Translations under genes and position numbers: made by a program
In this document: positions 23,560 through 36,178 of the stretch, in pieces
How positions within the stretch are numbered: the first letter of the stretch is position 1
Layout: the number at the start of each line of letters is the position of its first letter
Notes under the pieces: generated by a model
The model's input: only the letters and a program-made list of their open reading frames with translations
The model's database searches: none
Told to the model about the DNA's origin: nothing
NCBI GenBank assembly: GCA_025677825.1
Contig: JAIXMO010000017.1
Location: 124,001 to 188,000 of the forward strand
DNA length: 64,000 bases
Direction of reading: 5' to 3'
Source of the DNA: Helicostylum pulchrum
Lineage: Eukaryota; Mucoromycota; Mucoromycetes; Mucorales; Mucoraceae

Positions 23560-24970
23560 AGGATGCTGTTCTTCTTCTGGCAACAGTCGTGCGTAAAGAA
23601 AAGACCAGTAGCAGCAGCCCTCTCAGAAGGTCCTCAAAAGGCTGGCCGCAGTAGGCAGTTAGTTAGGACCATATATTGAAAGAACAATAGATGATTTAAA
23701 CCCAAAAACACCTGAAGAATTATATTTATACTGGTAGCAATAGTCTGTTCTTGATATAAATCGGCGTCACATTGATTAATTTTATTTTAGGTTAGGAAAA
23801 AAACTCTGTTGTTGAAATATTAAAAACAGAACTGTTTTATGAGTCTGTCAAAGAAAAACTTCGAAAATTCAAATACACATTCAATAGTGATTCAAAAAAT
23901 ATACCTAAATTCAACGATGTAAGTGTTTCTTATTCTTTAGATATCAATTTAATAACTCCCATTTTTTATCAGCTTAAATATGAATCATAAAAAGATATTT
24001 TAAAAAGTCTTGGTATAATGGAATTTTTTAAAGCGTTAAATTTTTTAGAATGTCGACTTAAAAAATATATTTCCACATATAAGTGATGACGGTTTCATAA
24101 TAAAATACTATATATGTAACTAAAACTGTGCTTAGTCTTGACATGCATGCCTACAGTAAGGGTAAATTTTCTAAAGAGATGGTCAGCTTTTACAGTGAGG
24201 GCGACTTTCTACAAAAGTTCTGATCACCAATGTTAGAGGAGGACTTCACAGAATCCCAGTTTATTACACATTGGTAAGTAGTCTGAGAAAATATCCGTTT
24301 GTTAGGATCTAAATAATACTTATTCGTTTTATTAAAAGGGACGGTACAAAATCATGGTCGTGTAAGAGAGAGAATGTAGACGTGACACTTGATTTTCGAC
24401 TTTGTTCTTGGGCCTTCCGATATCCAGTATGACTCGAGTACCGATGAGTTTGCAAAGCTGCCCACACAAAAAAAGGCTCTATAAAGATAGACTCAAGTTT
24501 ATCATTGTAGCGAAAGCTACAATAAATAATATTCTGAAGAACTCCAACGAGCTAAACCATTCAAAAATACCCATTATTAAAGTAATGGGTTTCGAGTGTC
24601 AAATATTCTAGGTTTCACTTGTTGAGCCGAAGCTCTATACCGTAGAAAAGGTATTTGAAATGAATTTTCCTGTAACCCATGGAGATCTTCGAAACGGGGG
24701 GGGGGCATCAGATCAATTACTCAAGGATTGTCGTTTGTTGAAGTAAGTTATTTATACGTGCCTGTATTTGGATTTTGGATTTATTCTAATATAATAAAAC
24801 AGGAAATTTCGTTGATTATCAAAGATATCGTTGACGAAATTAATATGTTCAAAGTTTTATGTAAGATGGATGCAATAAGTTCTGGGGGAAAAAATACGAC
24901 CATATCAAAAACAGAATGGATCACGAAAGTTCGATGGTTCTCTGATGAAGACTTTGGAACGGAAGAATAA
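23560..24970 (+). pseudogene. Broken lineage-specific gene, family A (second relic)
   Basis: Coding-like pieces follow each other in different frames, separated by intron-like GT-AG segments. They read YIERTIDDLNPKTPEELYLYW; VVEILKTELFYESVKEKLRK; then SEGDFLQKF-stop-SPMLEE; FTESQFITHW; NVDVTLDFRLCSWAFRYP; KDRLKFIIVAKATINNILKN; IIKVMGFECQIF; VSLVEPKLYTVEKVFEMNFP; and a last open frame to 24970 (SLIIKDIVDEINMFKVL, EWITKVRWFSDEDFGTEE). At least one Trp-to-stop change, further stops and frameshifts are present. The order 'rlK....a.....l.n, ik.mGfec......v...lY.vek.fe..fP' parallels the relic at 7.4-7.9 kb. Function unknown. Confidence 0.6.
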
Positions 24971-25491
24971 ATATTTACGTTATTTACCACCTCATATTAT
25001 TATCCCTATTATATTAACTCGTATAAATACTCTCCTCTCTCTTTGAAAATAAATATTACTATATTTTATTATCTCAATTAACTCTTGTAGGAAACCTGTT
25101 GACGGGTTTAGCATACATTGCGAAATTGCATATTCAGAGATAGAATAAACTCGTGACTAATATACCTTTGTATATACTAGCTGATCTGGACAGGTTTCAC
25201 GAGGCCTGCTCTTCTTTGCCCTGAGGGCTTGCTGATAAGTCAGCCAATTGAAAGAGACCTCGCGCTTTAATATTACACCCGTACATATTAACCACGGCGA
25301 ACAAATTTGTTAAAAGTGAAATATTGCAAAACCTTTAAATACTTGGAATTAAAATTCGAAAGCCCCATTCTCAAAAATAAAATACATGTTAAATAAAAAT
25401 TGCCTAATATTGACATATGTAACATTACCCCACATATGTACAAAATTGCTTATTAAAATAAAACCCTTTTTATTTCAAAAAAAAAAATATT
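24971..25491. other. Intergenic
   Basis: AT-rich; the stretch 25190-25280 is more GC-balanced (GGCCTGCTCTTC...GGGCTTGCTG) but shows no tRNA fold or ORF. Nothing supportable. Confidence 0.4.
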
Positions 25492-28400
25492 TTACTCATC
25501 ATCATCTTGTGGTAAATCCCACTGCACCTTTTTCTTCTTCTTATGCTTATTAACGAGTCTCTTATCATTATGACCTTCAACTAAATGAATTTGATATAAC
25601 AAATTATCCTGAAATTGCTCTTTACACTCTTCGCACTGCAATATTTTCATCTCTGTCGTACCCTTGACACCCGTCTTTTGTTTTTTCACTGTACGCTTGC
25701 GTGGTATACTAATTTTCCGTCTCTTGCTACTTTTCTCCGCAACAGCCATACTCTCCGATGACAATTCATCTTGACTCGAACCTTCTTCTTTTATCACGGA
25801 ATATACATGATGAGCTCGACTCAAATGACTTTGATACTTGCCTCTATTTCCAAACGCTTTATCACAAACTTTGCACCAATTACCGGCATCATTTATATCG
25901 GGTATATTTTCATTGTAATTGATACGTTCCAATACTCTTTTGCTATTTACTCGTTTTTCGGCACCATGACTGAACTTTATGTGAATTGAAAGCTCGCGTT
26001 TTGAGAAATAAGTTGTATCGCATTCACTGCACGAATTTTTTACCACCCCGCTTGACACTCTACTACGAGTAGCACCATGCGTTACTTTTTTGACAACTGG
26101 TGGTGAGCGCGCCTTATTTACATCTTTTAGATCAGGATCTGTCTTGACACTATAAGTCGGTAAATCCATACGGTGCCTGAACCTTAAATGATTACGATAA
26201 CTATACTTTGACGAATAAACTTTATCACAAGCCGCACACCAATTACGAGTATCATTGACATCTGGTTCCGCACCGCCACTTTTTTGGTGAATAAGTAATC
26301 GCGGTTTGGATGCTGTCTTTGGCAACTTCATATTGTGTATATTAACCAAATGAGTTCTAAGAGATTTAAAAGAAGAGTATTTTCTTTTACACGCGGTACA
26401 AGTGTTGGTAGGTCCATTGAAGTCAGGTACTTCTTTCAAATTAATCCAAGCAGGCAAGAACAACTTTTGCGGTTTGGCACCATGAGCGCGAACCTTATGG
26501 TATCGGCAGTCGCGACCAGATTTAAACGTATCCTGACAGGTATCACATGTATAAGTTTTACGTCCGTCTGGATTCGATGTCCTTATTTTACGTTTGGGTA
26601 AATTATCTTCTGTTTCAGGTTGTTCAGCTTCAGGTACACGCAACCCGTGCTCATCCATCAAATGAACTCTAAAATTACGTTTAGAATGATATTGTCGATC
26701 ACAAATATTGCATCTATTTTCAGTTTCATGCATATCAGGTACAACACCACCACCACTACTACCGACAATTGCAGATGCAGTAACTGCCCTAGATGTTTTA
26801 GTCTTTTGCAAATACTTCCAGTGTACCCGAACCAAATGATCTTTAAAGCGCCGAACATTTGGATACGTACGCTCACACGCGGTACACGTATTATTGGGAT
26901 TATTGATATCTGGCTCACCATCGTACTTGACATGATTTACCAGACTATTATGAGGGACGCCATGGATTTTATGCAGATGAGCGACATAGCTTCGTCTTTT
27001 CGCAAAAGATTTCTCGCAAGCTGCACAATAATGATTGGGGTCTTTCGTATCCGGTGTTTTACCATTGTAAACATATTGATCTATATTCGGTAAGGTGATC
27101 TTGTGTATGCACTTTAAATGCTTATAATAATTTAGTCTAGACGCAAACGTTCGTCTGCAAACGCAACATCTGTTGCCCGGATCGTTGATATTGGGTTCGA
27201 CCGGTATATCTTTTCGAATTGACTTTAGAGAGATAACTTTGATGCAGTGTACTGTTTCCAAATGAGATCTATAGCTGTGCATAGAAGAATAGGTTCTATT
27301 GCAAGCAGTACATCGACTCATTGGGTCGTGCAAATCTACATAAGCCGGCAACGTTACAGCTTCCGTATGTTCGGTTTCTAAATGTTCGTTGTATAAGGCA
27401 GCAGTTTTATAAGTCCCGTTACACTTTAAACACCGTACAGACACATTGTTTAACTCCTCTGTCGTTGATAATGTCACATACGTCGTTTCTTTTTTGCGCT
27501 GGGTTAAGAGTGGTAGCTGAGTCTCTGGTATCATATGAACTTTAACGAGATGATTTCTAAGTTTATCTCTTTTAGAAAACGTGTATTCACAAGCAGTGCA
27601 AAAATTATCTGTATTATTGACATCCGGTTGAACATAAAGGTTTCTTACGAGGAATTGTTTAGGTGATAGGTGTTGTTCAATTAGTACGTAAGGCTGGTGC
27701 TGCTCCATTGAGTCTTCAGTCTCATTTTCATCATCTCCATCCGACTCTTCTTGTTCACCTGACTCTTCTTGCTCAGCTCCAGATTCCTGGTGCTGCTGCA
27801 ACCGCTTCAACAAATTCGAGACAATACCATTCCGCGGCGTTTTTTTCTGCTCCAACTGCTGCAACAACTGCGCTACGGTATCCTTCAACTTTTTCTCATT
27901 CCGTTTACTGGCTGCTACTATTACTTTACCTTTTTGTTGATTTACTTTTCCAGTCTGCACTTTCAACGAAGCCGAGATAAGCCCATGTCGCTGTGATTTC
28001 AAATGTCTTCTATACGACATAGGACTCGTAAGTGTAATTCTACATGTCTCGCATCGTTTACTGACATTACTATTATCGACCACTTTCGGCTTGTCATACT
28101 CAATATGGTGCACCACCTTCAAATGTCTTCTGTACGAGAAAACATCACAATACCGCTTATCACACGCCAAACAGTAATTATCAGCATCATTCACATCTGG
28201 TTCTCGTGTATGGGCCTTTACATGAACCACATTTTCCTCTACTACATCCTGCTGTTGTTGTAAACCTGGAATTTCATGCTGCCTCAACAAATGTTGCCAG
28301 AAATTATTTTTATTTCGAAACGTATACTCACACGCATTACAAAAGTGGTGTGGATGACCGAAATCAGGAACCAACACTGGATGGTGCATTTTTATAGGGT

Positions 28401-29043
28401 ACGGGTCCAATTCCATATCTATCCCGTGTACACGGACTAAATGGATAAAGAAATCGTTTTTTCGAATAAACGTAAACTGACACCTCGTACAGTAGTTGAA
28501 TTCATTAACCGTAGGTGATACCTCGTCCTGTACAATCTTGAGCTGGTCAAGCGGTATCGTGCCGGTTTGATGGACCACTGCCATATGCCGATCGAAACTG
28601 GCTTGCGTTGGAAACGTAAACTTGCAATCGGCACAATAAAGCGAAGGATCCGTATCTGATTCAGAATCCGGCGGAGGAGAGTGGACGCGTACTATATGTG
28701 TCCAGTACTTGACTTCCTTCTTGAAGCATTTTTGGCACTCTCCACAATGATATGGATGTCTTTGTTCGTGTTCTAAAAGAGCTTCTTTTGTATCAAACCC
28801 AGCAGTGCATATTTGACAAGACACTTGCGTAAAAAAGAAAAAGAAAAAAAAAGGTTACTTTTTTTATATATATTATGTCGCCAATAAAAAATAAAGCTTA
28901 CAACCATCAATGACCTGTGCACACTCTGGACGACTTGCGTTGTCATCTCCAAGTAAGAGATCTTTGTTAAAGTATTCTTCTTGTTTAATAACGGGTAGCT
29001 CTGTCTCTGAATCGGAACCACTACGTGTCGTGTCGTGTCTCAT
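25492..29043 (-). CDS. Large C2H2 zinc-finger protein with 20 fingers
   Basis: Exon 1 (29043-28902) encodes an acidic Ser/Glu start (GSDSETELPVIKQEEYFNKD). A phase-1 intron joins it to exon 2 (28823-25492), giving about 1,157 residues. I count 20 C2H2 fingers of the form C-x2-C-x12-H-x3/4-H, e.g. CTACEYTFSKRDKLRNHLVKVH. Unlike tandem DNA-binding arrays with 7-residue TGEKP linkers, these are 30-60 residues apart and most are introduced by a 'PD(V/I)N(D/N)' segment (EPDVNDADNYC, EPNINDPGNRC). A basic block (SSKRRKISIPRKRTVKKQK) and the KHKKKKKVQW end suggest nuclear localisation. An acidic/Gln-rich spacer lies between fingers 7 and 8. It is probably a nuclear regulator or RNA/DNA-binding protein; targets unknown. 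Finger 15 has an unusual Cys in its helix. Confidence 0.88.
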
Positions 29044-30348
29044 ACTTTTACACACAAAGAAAGAAAGAAATAAAGATATAAAAAGGGATTCCAGTTTCAG
29101 TGCTGAATAAATAAAATAAAAATAAAACCAGTGTTTACACTTTTAAGGAAATTGGTGTTCACCTTTTGCCAAAATGTACTTTCGTTTATTTATTTTTACA
29201 CCACAACGGACGAAAACTATTCTATCGGGTTGAGTTACGTGGCAAAGTAAATATACTTGCAACAGAAACGTAAATTAATAATATCGTCAACTATACGTAT
29301 TTCATGTATGTATTATCAACTATCAACCTAGAAAAAAAAAGCAACTAGGAAACTTGATATTGGACATCTTAAAAAAAAAAAAAAAAAAAAAAGTACAACA
29401 CTATATTTTTTTAAAACATTTTAGCAGAAAACGAAAAAGTCTCCATAAAGACGTTCTTCAATTCACTTTTTAGCTGTATGAATATACCATCCAAGTATTT
29501 TTATCGCGAGATTCTACACACCTGGATAACCAGATATTTTACAAGTAGTATGTTACACACACGACTATGCGAGCTAACAGAACCCGCTTAACTTTTATTT
29601 TTAAAAGAAAAAGCTCACTGAGATACCTGAGCTTAAATAGTCGCTCACATAAGATGATTCACTTGCCACTCAAGTTTATATTTACTGTCTTTATACTTTG
29701 TTTATCATCCTCTATCAGTTTGATTAACTATCTCTTTGCTTTAATAACATCGATAGATAAAATACGCTTTTGAAGACTCAAGACACTTTTATATCAGTGT
29801 CTACACACACTCACTTTTTTTTAAAAAAATGTCACACATACCTAAGCCACTTAAAACCCAAACAGCACTATAAAAAAAAGTATTTCATTTCTAAAACTTT
29901 TTTTTTTTTTTCCTTGTGCATAACGGTAAGTTTTTTCTAAGACAGTAAAATAGTAAGATTTAAACTGACAACGTATAATAGAAAGGAGAGAACTTTGGCA
30001 ATCCCCTTGAGAAGGACGGAATGAGCTTTTGCTCAAACTTACAGCACCTCCGTGTGTTTGAAGGCATCGCTCTTCGGAGCATCTAGGCATATTGCCACCA
30101 ATTTTTTTTAAAAAATTTAATGAAAACGAAAAAGTGGGCTTTAAGGGAAAACCATATTACATATTTTTTTTTTAAATAAAAAACATGTATTCTATTTACT
30201 ACAAAGCCTTTTTTTGTTTTTTTTTGTTTATACATTGATTGGCTTAAGTCGGTGACCGAAACAAATATATATATGAAGTGTAAAAAAAAAAGAATTCCTC
30301 TTCTCTTTTTTCTTTAATTTTACCCCCAGTAACAACAAGAAAAAAAAA
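29044..30348. other. Intergenic between zinc-finger gene and CMC1
   Basis: About 1.3 kb of AT-rich DNA with an A-run near 29371-29391 and T-runs. Short open frames (29567-29773 plus, 29851-30090 minus) have no recognisable content. It holds both divergent promoters. Confidence 0.5.
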
Positions 30349-30798
30349 ATGGGAAAAACACAAGAAGAAACCATGAATAATCCATTTATTCCTCAAGACA
30401 GTAAACTTCATGCTCTTACCAGAGCTGAAGAAGAAAACTGTTACAAGGATATGAAGGCAAAGGCCCTTGAATACTGTCAATTACCTATTAAAGGTACCAC
30501 CACCACAACTTGGACAGAAAAAATTAAAATTAAAAATATTAATAAGTTTATATAAAAAAAAAGATTTCGTAGCTTGTAGTAAAGAACATAATGTTACTGT
30601 TATGTGGACTTGTAGAACAAAGTTAAAGGAAATGAACAACTGTTTGAACGAAAAGTAAGTTTTACAAGACTTGTAAAAAAAAAAACGAATTATTTTATTT
30701 ATATACATTGTGTGTATATATATAGGACTTCACAAGTAGAATTAGATAAACTTATGTTGACTAAATTAGCAAAGAAGAAATTAGAGCAATCCAAATAA
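30349..30798 (+). CDS. CMC1: COX assembly mitochondrial protein CMC1-like (twin CX9C)
   Basis: Three exons (30349-30493, 30564-30654, 30726-30798) join in frame to 102 residues. The twin CX9C pattern is exact: C-QLPIKDFVA-C, 11 residues, then C-RTKLKEMNN-C, the same spacing as yeast Cmc1 (C-x9-C-x11-C-x9-C). An additional Cys occurs earlier (ENCYKDMK). Such proteins are imported into the mitochondrial intermembrane space by Mia40/Erv1 and Cmc1 takes part in cytochrome c oxidase (Cox1) assembly. The ATG at 30349 follows an A-run and begins MGKTQEETMNNPFIPQDSKL. It converges with the HPRT gene, only 96 bp from its stop. Confidence 0.88.
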
Positions 30799-30894
30799 AA
30801 AAAAAATATTATTTTGAAACAGCATATTTTCTTTTTCCCTCATCCTACATAAACAGTTTTTAGTATTTATAAAAGTGCACACCACACAAAATAT

Positions 30895-31743
30895 TCAACT
30901 CACGCTAATAACACAAATATGATCAAGATCTCTAAAATACTCATTATAATCCAAAGCATACCCAACCACAAAAGCATCGGGAATAGCAAACCCAACATAA
31001 TGAGGAATATACCCGTTACTTCTGGACGTCTTTTTAACTAGCAAGCTAGTGACACGTACAGATTTAGGACTATATGTATCTAATCTATTGAGCAAATGGA
31101 CCATGGTAGCACCTGTATCAATAATATCTTCGACAATCAACAGATTCTATTGTATATGTAAGATTTTCAATACTGTACACTAAACAATATTGCTTTCGGT
31201 TTTTTTTTAGTTACCTTGTCCTTAAACTCTTTTAATTCTTGGTCGGTTAAAGAAATATGCACACCACCTGATGTATCATTTGTATACGATTTCACTCTAA
31301 TAAACTCTAAACTCAACTGTACACTTGTACCATTATTTCTACGAAGCTTTTTGATTTCATTCACCAAGTCTGCAAAGTACTGATGTCCACCCTTTAAAAT
31401 ACAGCACACAACTAATATAATAATTAATGGTAAATTAGTATTTATCAGTAACAACAACAACAACAACAACAACAAAAATTCTCGGTTACCTAAAGGTCCC
31501 TGAGTATCATCTACAATTAATCTCGCTAATTTCTGAATTCTATCCTATTATATATAACTATTAAAATCACACGTTCCCCCTCCCCCGGGTGGTATTGGTC
31601 TCCCCGAGAAAACTTACCATAATAACACCATGAGGGATTAAAATACTAGATACATCTTGTTCATAGTGATTAGGAATAACAAAATGATCTAAAGAATAAT
31701 GATTCTTTTCAGTGGTAACATCAATCCAATCAGTAGAGTTCAT
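30895..31743 (-). CDS. HPT1: Hypoxanthine(-guanine) phosphoribosyltransferase
   Basis: Four exons (31743-31618, 31544-31490, 31411-31215, 31146-30895) give 209 residues. It reads like human [37 protein letters not shown], the PRPP-binding [11 protein letters not shown] loop, [19 protein letters not shown] and [19 protein letters not shown]. It makes IMP and GMP from hypoxanthine or guanine and PRPP in the cytosol (purine salvage). Intron 2 carries an (CAA/TTG)n run and intron 1 a GC-rich patch (31572-31603). The C-terminus stops just after VISVS, shorter than in human. The de novo purine gene ADE2 is 12 kb away. Confidence 0.95.
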
Positions 31744-32035
31744 ATTTAAAGAGTTTTAAAAGGTAAAGAAAAGAAAAATAAAAAGAGATGCAAAAAAAAG
31801 TACTATTTTATATCACTTAATGTCATGACGTACACTCTTCTTCTCTATCTGCATGGTGTAACACACTTGTGTTTCAACGGGCATAAAATATGTATATAAA
31901 AACCTTTTTATTCTTTGTTGTATATAAATGCTTGAAGAAAGGGAGGAGGAGGCGGAGGAGGAAGGGGGAGATAAAGGGGAATCATTCTATTAAATATGTA
32001 TGGGTGTGGAGTTTTTTTTTTTGTCGAGTCTTTTT

Positions 32036-33405
32036 TTATTTTTGAGTTTTGATAGTAGCTAATTCATTATCGTTCTTATCATTGACACCTAATAATGATT
32101 CACCACCCAAAAGTTTACTCTTTTTTCTATTCTCGGCTAATTGAACGTTACTACAGAACAAAAAACAAAAAAAAATAAGTTATTTCCCCGCTAATCATCT
32201 CTCTACTTTGTCACTTTTACCTGTACCAACCACCACCAGCTAAAGTTAAAACAATACCTAAACCATTTGTTGCTGTAATACTAAGATCAAAAATAATCAC
32301 TGCCAAAACAATTGAAAGGACCTGCTTTACATTGCCTAAAAGGAGGGGAGAAAGGTTTTTAGAGTCATAAATTAAAAAAACTGTCAAAAAAAAAAAAAAA
32401 AAAAACTTACCAGCTACAGTCATGGTTAACGCAGAAGTCTTTTTGTTTGCAGTAAAACTAACAACGTTCAAAAAGAAAGCGATTACACCATTCAACAACA
32501 AGGCAAAGAATACATTGACAGTCAAATGAGTTCTATAATACTCTTGTACCAAAGCAAATTCACCTGTAGCGTAAGAATAAAGAAGCGTTTGGATAAATGC
32601 CAAGGGTGACATTCTTAACAGGAGGTCTAAAGGATGAAGCTTAAGACGTCCAACTTGCACTCGATTCGTGACAACTGTCTTGATAGCTGCCAACACTGTA
32701 CCCAACACTGTTAAAAAAAAACCGATAGCTGTGTAGTTGTAATCACCTAGTGTAGCAAAACCGACACCTGCAATCACCTTTTTTTTTTTTTTTTGAAAAA
32801 AGTTAAAACTCTACTATTTCCCTTTTTGCTTCATAAACTTACAGGAATCAAAGACGTATACACTTTTCCAGAATATGCCTTTTTCAAAAACAAGACGTTC
32901 AAAATAACAGTAAAGACTGGTGTCATTGCTCTAACAACTTGATGAAACTATACGGAGCAAAATCTTTAGAATCTATTTTTTTTTTCCCTCTCTCATCTAA
33001 TTTTTAAAAAAAATAATATATATTTACGGGAACAGTGACAAGATTACTACATTTTTTAAAAAAATTAGTTTTATCAAGATCTGTCATCATTATTAAAAAA
33101 AAAAAAAAAACTTACAGAGAGACATTACTAATAGCAATGTTAATAGTATATAATACAGAAAACATCAACATGACCATATTCTCTCTTTCGCCCAACTTTG
33201 CGGGCTTAAACACACCAACTTTCCAAAAGATGTATGAACCAATTGTACCACAAAGGGTATGAATCGCAGTTAAAGCCCAGGGAAAAGGAAACTTAAACAT
33301 GGCCATAATAACCTTGTTGTAAATCGTCAACCCCAAGTTTAAAAAGAAGTACATGACCAACCACACCATAGAGGACTCTAAGCATTGTTGCGTCGAAGTT
33401 GCCAT
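32036..33405 (-). CDS. Triose-phosphate-translocator family (DUF250/SLC35E) membrane transporter
   Basis: Six exons (33405-33116, 33046-33028, 32947-32843, 32777-32411, 32335-32221, 32150-32036) join in frame to 336 residues. Exon 2 is a 19-nt micro-exon that restores the family segment NVSLNLVTVPFHQVVRAMTP. About nine to ten membrane segments are visible, starting LVMYFFLNLGLTIYNKVIM; other signatures are ALTAIHTLCGTIGSY, KTVVTNRVQVG, KLHPLDLLLRMSPLAF and the paired AGNVKQVLSIVLAVIIF. The C-terminus is cytosolic and charged. TPT-type carriers exchange nucleotide sugars or phosphorylated metabolites across Golgi/ER membranes; the substrate cannot be told. The intron before exon 5 contains a run of about 19 T on the coding strand. 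Confidence 0.9.
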
Positions 33406-34052
33406 CTTGCTACACAAAAAAATATGAAAATAAAGGAGAGAGAATAGAAAAAAAGAAAGAACGAAATAAAGAAAAAATAATTAATTCTTTATCTGAAGCT
33501 AACGGAGTTACAATTTATTTATAGCTGTTTTTTTTTTACCCAAAAAAGATCGTTAGATCTCTCTTTTTTTTATTGATTTACGTCTTGATTCAAGAAACCA
33601 TGATAAAGCAGCTTAAAAAGAGTTGAGAGGGTGTGTACGTAGTAGGAACAAAATTTAATTTCTATTGTTTCAGTAACAGAAAACCAATTTAGTGCGGGCT
33701 GGTAAAATATTTTTTTGTTCTAAAATAATAAAATATCAGCAAATCATTGTCATTTTAATAACGTAAACGTCATGTTTATCAAGTGTTGATTTAGCCCCCC
33801 CCCCCCCTTTAAGAGTGTTACTTTGGTCTGCATAAAAAGGATTTGCTAAGAAACATCTTTTTGTTTTTTTTTTGGAGGGTTATTTTTCTCTCAAGGTTGT
33901 TGAGATCGCCCTTCAAGCGGGAAATTCTTTGTCGCACCGTCGATCCAAAAAAGTATGACGTTTTATTTTGTTTATTCACTCAATGTGTGAAAGTACAAAA
34001 TATACCATAAGCGTTTCAGTTTATTTAAGAAAGTATATAGGCACACTGCCTT
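33406..34052. other. Intergenic
   Basis: Promoter region of the transporter gene and 3' flank of the ankyrin-FYVE-RING gene. A C-run (33797-33807) and T-runs; no ORF or RNA gene seen. Confidence 0.5.
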
Positions 34053-35915
34053 TTATTGTGAATGAATTGGACACTCTTTTCCTTTAGAAAACCAAGTATT
34101 TATACAATGACCATGATAAGAACACATACAGTTCAATCGAGTAACTGTATCAAGACAATTGAATTCTTCAAAACAAATGACACATTCTTGCCCGATTAAA
34201 GCAGAATTACTTGTCAATTTATATACTACATTATAATTAATATATCAACCTTATTAAACCATAACAAACCAACCACTTACCCACAAAACGTATGCCAATG
34301 GGACTGGACCCGTTATTAAAACACTCTTGCACATGATGTTCTTGCTCTTTGACAGTATCATACTCTGTTAATTTCTTGGCACAAACAGGACACTCCGTCA
34401 TAATACTAGCACTCCTTTTTTTTTTAGTTACCAGATCCTCGTTATTTACATGTACCACACACTGATCACATATACGTTGTGGTTTTAAAGACAACTGATT
34501 TAAATCCTGTAACTGTTGTTGTTGTTGGTGAGGAGGTATAATAATATGCAAAGGAGGTAAATAAACACGTTGCGTAGAACACTTGTCACAAATAATCTGG
34601 CCACATTTTCTACAGTGATGTCTTCTGACAATGAAATTAAAGTATCGATGACACCGTCTACAATCTACCACTTGATCATTACTTTCCCATAATAATAACG
34701 GATCATCTTTCGATATTTGCTCTTGTAATAAGGGTTTGGTAGTGGTACAAGAACCAATAAACACAGCCCTTGTTACTGCAGTACTTAGGCTAGTTAATAC
34801 ATTACTATTTTCTTCTTGTTGCTGCTCATCATCAATTATAGTAGTATTATCTTCTTGTACCACTGCTTGATCAAATTCAGTTCCCATCGATTTCTTCATA
34901 ATACGCATCCACTGCCTCTTCTTTTTACTGTCTTTATGATACACCACCCAACCTTGATTATGTTTAGGCACAGTAAAATCAATAGACCAGTCAGATAGCC
35001 AAAACCAACTTGTATTTGGTAATTCAACTCTTGATTTATTTAAAATAACCTTGTCATTAAATAACCAACAAGTTTCATTTGTTATCAAATCTTGTTCTTC
35101 CAAAAGTAATACAGGTATAGTCACATGTATATTTAACGAGTTATACGGTTCACTGTTATTGTACCATTTATGTTCATGTTGTTCAATCAACTGACAGAGA
35201 TAAGCTTCTCCTGCCGCTGCCGCTACATCATATGCAGTTTCACCAAACTTGTTTTTTAGTAATGGATTTGTATTATACTCTCCATTTAATAAATAAACAA
35301 CAATATCTAAATATCCCTTTGATGCTGCATTCACTACGTTGATACAATAAAAAAAAACTTTGTTAAATAATTACATATACAAAGTAGGTAAAAATAACTT
35401 TTTTTACTCAGTGGGGTGTGGCCTTGTATACTAGTTACATTGACATTGACATGAGCTTGATTCAATAAAAACACAACACTATCCAAGTTTCCACAAGAAC
35501 AAGCGTTATGAAGAGCAGTCCAACCATCCCGGTCTTGGTGAATAGGATTTGCGTTGGACTGAACCAAATATTGAATAACGGATAAATGACCGGCGTAAGC
35601 GGCTTTTAATAACGCAGTCTATGTACATAACTTTTTTTAATAATACCAAAACTAAAACGTACAAAAAAATATATATATATACTTTACTTCTCCTTCTTTG
35701 TCAGTAGCGTCAATGTCAACTTGACACGATTGAATAAGGAATTGAACTAGATTAACATGACCTCTGGAAGCTGCGAAATGAATCGGTCTGAGTCCCGTAA
35801 CGGAGTGAGGTGAGTTTGGGTCACAGCCGTTGGATATTAACCTTTGTACAAGATTTAATTGACCACTAGCAACTGACGTATGAAGCTTGTTATGATAGTT
35901 TAAAGTCGTTGTCAT
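34053..35915 (-). CDS. Ankyrin-repeat, FYVE and RING finger protein (putative endosomal E3 ubiquitin ligase)
   Basis: Four exons (35915-35688, 35618-35408, 35333-34281, 34225-34053) join in frame to 554 residues. Residues about 1-195 form six ankyrin repeats (RPIHFAASRGHVNLVQFLI; TALHNACSCGNLDSVVFLL). Residues about 220-285 (NTSWFWLSDWSIDF...NQGWVVY) resemble the Trp-rich dysferlin/peroxin strand pattern. A FYVE zinc finger lies at about 368-435 (DCRRCHRYF, RRHHCRKCG, CDKCS), with the R(R/K)HHCR phosphatidylinositol-3-phosphate patch intact. Then come a Cys/His segment (CPVCAKKL...HHVQEC) and a C-terminal RING-H2-like finger (CVICFEEF...CMCSYHGHCINTWF...CPIH). It probably ubiquitinates cargo at PI3P-rich endosomal or vacuolar membranes, as Pib1 (FYVE-RING) does in yeast. 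The downstream TTG-initiated extension was not used. Confidence 0.88.
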
Positions 35916-36178
35916 TATAATTGAAGAAAGTAAAGAAAGAGAAAGAGACAAAGAGACAAAAAAAGGGAGAATTAATTTGCATTATTTTTTATATCCGCTG
36001 CCCCCCTTCTTTTTATATATGGCAAACAGGTGTCTTTTCCTTCTTTTTTTTTAAAAAAAAAAAAAGTGCTTTTACTCATTAATATTCTCCCACACACGCG
36101 CACACATTTCTTATACACGAATTTTTAAAATAAAATAAAGTGTGTAGTAAATTAAGTATATTTGTATAATATATAAGT

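Noticed and set aside
26335..28397. Several plus-strand frames of 60-157 codons
   Set aside because: Antisense shadows of the C2H2 zinc-finger gene.
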